Shown here: positions 6,619 to 6,885 of the stretch, one piece after another | How the letters are laid out: each line of letters opens with the position of its first letter | Position numbering within the stretch: the stretch's first letter is position 1 | NCBI GenBank assembly: GCA_019312705.1 | Contig: JAFDCW010000234.1 | Location: 1 to 6,885 of the forward strand | Length of the DNA: 6,885 nt | Direction of reading: 5' to 3' | DNA from: Deltaproteobacteria bacterium | GTDB lineage: Bacteria; Myxococcota; Polyangia; Polyangiales; B10-G4 | The notes under the pieces: generated by a model | The model's database searches: none | Told to the model about the DNA's origin: nothing | The model's input: the letters and a program-made list of their open reading frames with translations, nothing else | Position numbers and translations under genes: made by a program

Positions 6619-6885
6619 ATGCGATTCGAGCACATGGAACTCAATACTTCGGATCCGAAAGCGGCGAAGAAGTTCTACAAAGGCGTCTTCGGATGGAAGC
6701 TCGAAGACATGAAGATGCCGCAGGGCGTCTACACGATGATTCGTGACGCCGCGGGCAAGGCCATCGGCGGAATCCTGAAGCACCCGATTGCGGGGGCACC
6801 GTCCAGCTGGCTCGGGTACGTCTCGGTGGCTTCGGTGAAGCGCTTCCTCAAAAAGATCGAAGGTCGCGGCGGCAACGTGCTCATG
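6619..6885 (+). CDS. VOC (glyoxalase/bleomycin-resistance) family protein, N-terminal 89 residues; 3' end outside window
   Basis: Vicinal-oxygen-chelate proteins are metal-binding beta-alpha-beta-beta-beta folds that include glyoxalase I, ring-cleavage dioxygenases and drug-binding resistance proteins; most small members have no known substrate. The visible N-terminus has the family pattern MRFEHMELNTSDP, then AAKKFYKGVFGWKLEDMKM, with the FY...FGW signature at about 19-26. YTMIRDAAGKAIGGIL (38-53) is the next strand pair, and LGYVSVASVKRFLKKIEGRGG (65-85) begins the second module. His5 sits where many VOC proteins place their first metal ligand, but the remaining ligands lie outside the window. 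The gene follows the aldehyde dehydrogenase by 88 bp on the same strand and could be co-transcribed, although a hairpin lies between them. The aldehyde-detoxification link is only suggestive. Confidence 0.88.
   Translation, partial: MRFEHMELNTSDPKAAKKFYKGVFGWKLEDMKMPQGVYTMIRDAAGKAIGGILKHPIAGAPSSWLGYVSVASVKRFLKKIEGRGGNVLM

Noticed and set aside
5106..6644. A 512-codon minus-strand open frame opposite the aldehyde dehydrogenase
   Set aside because: The plus strand has all dehydrogenase catalytic motifs and a good ribosome-binding site. The antisense product has only Val/Gly/Asp/Glu-rich shadow composition.
1..6885. A defence system, mobile element or new multi-gene system built around recQ
   Set aside because: RecQ here is a standard full-length housekeeping type, its neighbours are common metabolic and RNA-modification families, and no transposase, integrase, nuclease, toxin or repeat array is visible.

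Overview
This is a GC-rich bacterial window with tightly packed genes and short intergenic gaps. The strong GC/third-position bias and the gene families would fit a myxobacterium-like or related deltaproteobacterial-type genome. That placement is a weak inference from composition only, because no marker gene here fixes the lineage. I see no rRNA, tRNA, CRISPR array, insertion sequence or phage gene.

Layout. (1) Bases 1-1054, minus strand: the first 351 residues of a THUMP-domain, RlmL-type RNA guanine-N2 methyltransferase, cut by the window edge. (2) A 96-bp divergent gap. (3) Bases 1151-3082, plus strand: a complete RecQ helicase with helicase core, zinc-binding/RQC region and HRDC domain. 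(4) Running toward RecQ on the minus strand are three genes in a row: a YbhB/YbcL-type PEBP-family protein (4989-4369), a class I glutamine amidotransferase-like protein (4252-3527) and a small protein of unknown function (3418-3086). The last one lacks a convincing start codon and ends 3 bp from the RecQ stop. (5) A 146-bp divergent gap with a hairpin. (6) Bases 5136-6530, plus strand: a class 3-like aldehyde dehydrogenase. (7) From 6619 to the window end, plus strand: the N-terminal part of a VOC (glyoxalase/bleomycin-resistance) family protein.

How the genes fit together. I see no single pathway. The methyltransferase and RecQ are housekeeping-type RNA modification and DNA repair functions read from a shared divergent gap. 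The aldehyde dehydrogenase and VOC protein could both belong to small-molecule or aldehyde detoxification, but this rests only on family and adjacency. PEBP, amidotransferase and the unknown small gene may be co-transcribed, although their gaps (116 bp and about 108 bp) are wide for a tight operon.

I did not find an exciting new system. The points most worth a second look are the unrecognised small gene whose reading frame stays protein-like upstream of its only usual start codon, a Glu-to-Asp change in the amidotransferase triad, and a bulged hairpin beside the PEBP ribosome-binding site.
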